Assembly: GCA_955651735.1 (NCBI GenBank)
Contig: CATPAM010000154.1
Location: forward strand, 1-6,277
Direction of reading: 5' to 3'
DNA length: 6,277 nt
DNA from: Candidatus Acidiferrales bacterium
GTDB lineage: Bacteria; Acidobacteriota; Terriglobia; Acidiferrales; UBA7541
The position numbers and the translations under genes were made by a program. A model generated the notes under the pieces. It had not been told where the DNA came from and did not search any database. It was given only the letters and a program-made list of their open reading frames with translations. This document shows, in pieces, positions 5,350-6,277 of this stretch (positions within the stretch are counted from its first letter, which is position 1; every line of letters starts with the position of its first letter).

Positions 5350-6277
5350 TTAGTATCCTAACTTTTTATCCACTACATTCAACAGCGGCTCTCCCCGGCG
5401 GAATCGTTGGAATTGAGCGATGAAGAAGCGCATGGCGTTGTCCAGCCAGTCGGGTGTGTGGTCCGCGCAATGAGGAGAGAGTAGGACGTTTTCCAGCTTG
5501 TAGAAAGGATGCCCCGTTGGAAGCGGTTCTTCCGCGAAGACGTCCAGCGCAGCTCCTTTGATCCGGTGTTCTGAAAGCGCCTTGATCATTGCGCGTTCCT
5601 CGATCACGGGACCGCGGCCGACGTTGATGATTACGGCGCTTGGCTTCATGGCCGCGAATTCCGCCTCGCCAATCATTCCGTGTGTCTCGGCGTTCAACGG
5701 AGCCGACACGACAATGTAATCACAGCGTGACAGCATCTCGATGAGGTGATCCGGGCTGTAGATTTGATCCGCAAGCGGGTCGGAATTGCTTTTCGGCGGG
5801 ACATGCCGCTTGACCGCCAGAACCTTCATTTCCATTGCCCGGACTCTTGTAGCAACCGCGCGACCGATGTCGCCGTATCCGACGATACCGACGGTTTGGC
5901 CCGAAACGGGCAGCACGTCAAAGGGTTCCCAGACGCCCGCCATTTGGTTGCGAATCATGCAGCGAAAATCTTTGGCGAAATAGAGGATGGCGCCGAGAGC
6001 AAACTCTCCAAGCGAGGGGCTGAACACGCCGCTCCCGTTGGTCATGGTGACGTCGTTTGCGATGAGTTCGGGGAAAAGCGTCCGCTCCAGGCCGGCCGAG
6101 CGAGAATGAATCCAGCGTAGCGCGTGCGACATCAGGAACACTTCACGGATTAGCGAAAGCGATCCGGACCAATTGAAAATGACCTCGGCGCTGCCGGCGG
6201 CATTTTGGAAGGCGCCCGGTGAGTTTCCGATTACCACACTAGCGGTCGCGTGCAGCTCGTCGAGCATCGAGAGCTGC
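5350..6277 (-). CDS. D-isomer-specific 2-hydroxyacid dehydrogenase (N-terminus cut by window edge)
   Basis: This enzyme family reversibly oxidises D-2-hydroxyacids to 2-oxoacids with NAD(P). The frame is open to the right edge and stops at TAA 5352-5350. Counting from the first in-frame ATG (6267), the Rossmann motif is G130-Y-G-D-I-G135, and the catalytic set is R218 in NVGRGPVI, E247 in DVFAEEPLP and H266 in LSPHCADHT. The family's split substrate-binding domain is partly visible before (RWIHSRSAGLERTLFPEL) and after it. The ATG at 6267 is unlikely to be the true start, because the first strand of the N-terminal domain is missing; the family is usually 310-340 residues. The second Rossmann strand ends in AVKRHV, with Lys/Arg where NAD-preferring members have an acid, hinting at NADP(H). 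Likely relatives are glyoxylate/hydroxypyruvate reductases; the exact substrate is unknown. It is on the same strand as the Rieske gene, 172 bases upstream. Confidence 0.93.
   Translation of the reverse strand, partial: QLSMLDELHATASVVIGNSPGAFQNAAGSAEVIFNWSGSLSLIREVFLMSHALRWIHSRSAGLERTLFPELIANDVTMTNGSGVFSPSLGEFALGAILYFAKDFRCMIRNQMAGVWEPFDVLPVSGQTVGIVGYGDIGRAVATRVRAMEMKVLAVKRHVPPKSNSDPLADQIYSPDHLIEMLSRCDYIVVSAPLNAETHGMIGEAEFAAMKPSAVIINVGRGPVIEERAMIKALSEHRIKGAALDVFAEEPLPTGHPFYKLENVLLSPHCADHTPDWLDNAMRFFIAQFQRFRRGEPLLNVVDKKLGY

Overview
The window looks like ordinary chromosomal DNA from a GC-rich, soil-type bacterium. I infer Acidobacteriota (Terriglobia-like) because the ClpX N-terminus, with its SSPSDYPRAYIC insertion, and the small secreted protein resemble acidobacterial proteins I remember. 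No search was run to confirm this. I see no mobile element, CRISPR array, tRNA or rRNA.

The left part (1-2440) is the protein quality-control operon tig-clpP-clpX, all on the minus strand and read from right to left. Trigger factor comes first (start 2275), then ClpP (start 960), then ClpX (start 213), which runs off the left edge. A strong sigma-70-type promoter for tig lies at 2412-2440. The products form one pathway: a ribosome-bound chaperone, then the ClpXP protease. Just before clpX, a possible six-codon leader ORF with its own good Shine-Dalgarno ends in a GTGA overlap with the clpX start.

The middle (2498-3352, plus strand) is purU, formyltetrahydrofolate deformylase. It is divergent from tig across a 222-bp intergenic region. 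A short convergent gap with GC-rich hairpins (3353-3500) separates it from the next minus-strand genes.

The right part (3501-6277, minus strand) holds three genes of less certain role. Reading from right to left, the first is a D-2-hydroxyacid dehydrogenase cut by the right edge. The second is a Rieske non-haem iron oxygenase resembling choline monooxygenase. The third is a small exported protein whose reading frame is broken by an apparent one-base deletion; the missing C-terminus continues in the next frame down to 3501. The Rieske gene and the small gene are 70 bp apart and may be co-transcribed.

There is no clear sign of a previously undescribed system. The items most worth checking are the frameshift, the clpX leader ORF, and the symmetric elements around the tig promoter. 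There is no gene-free stretch over 300 bases.
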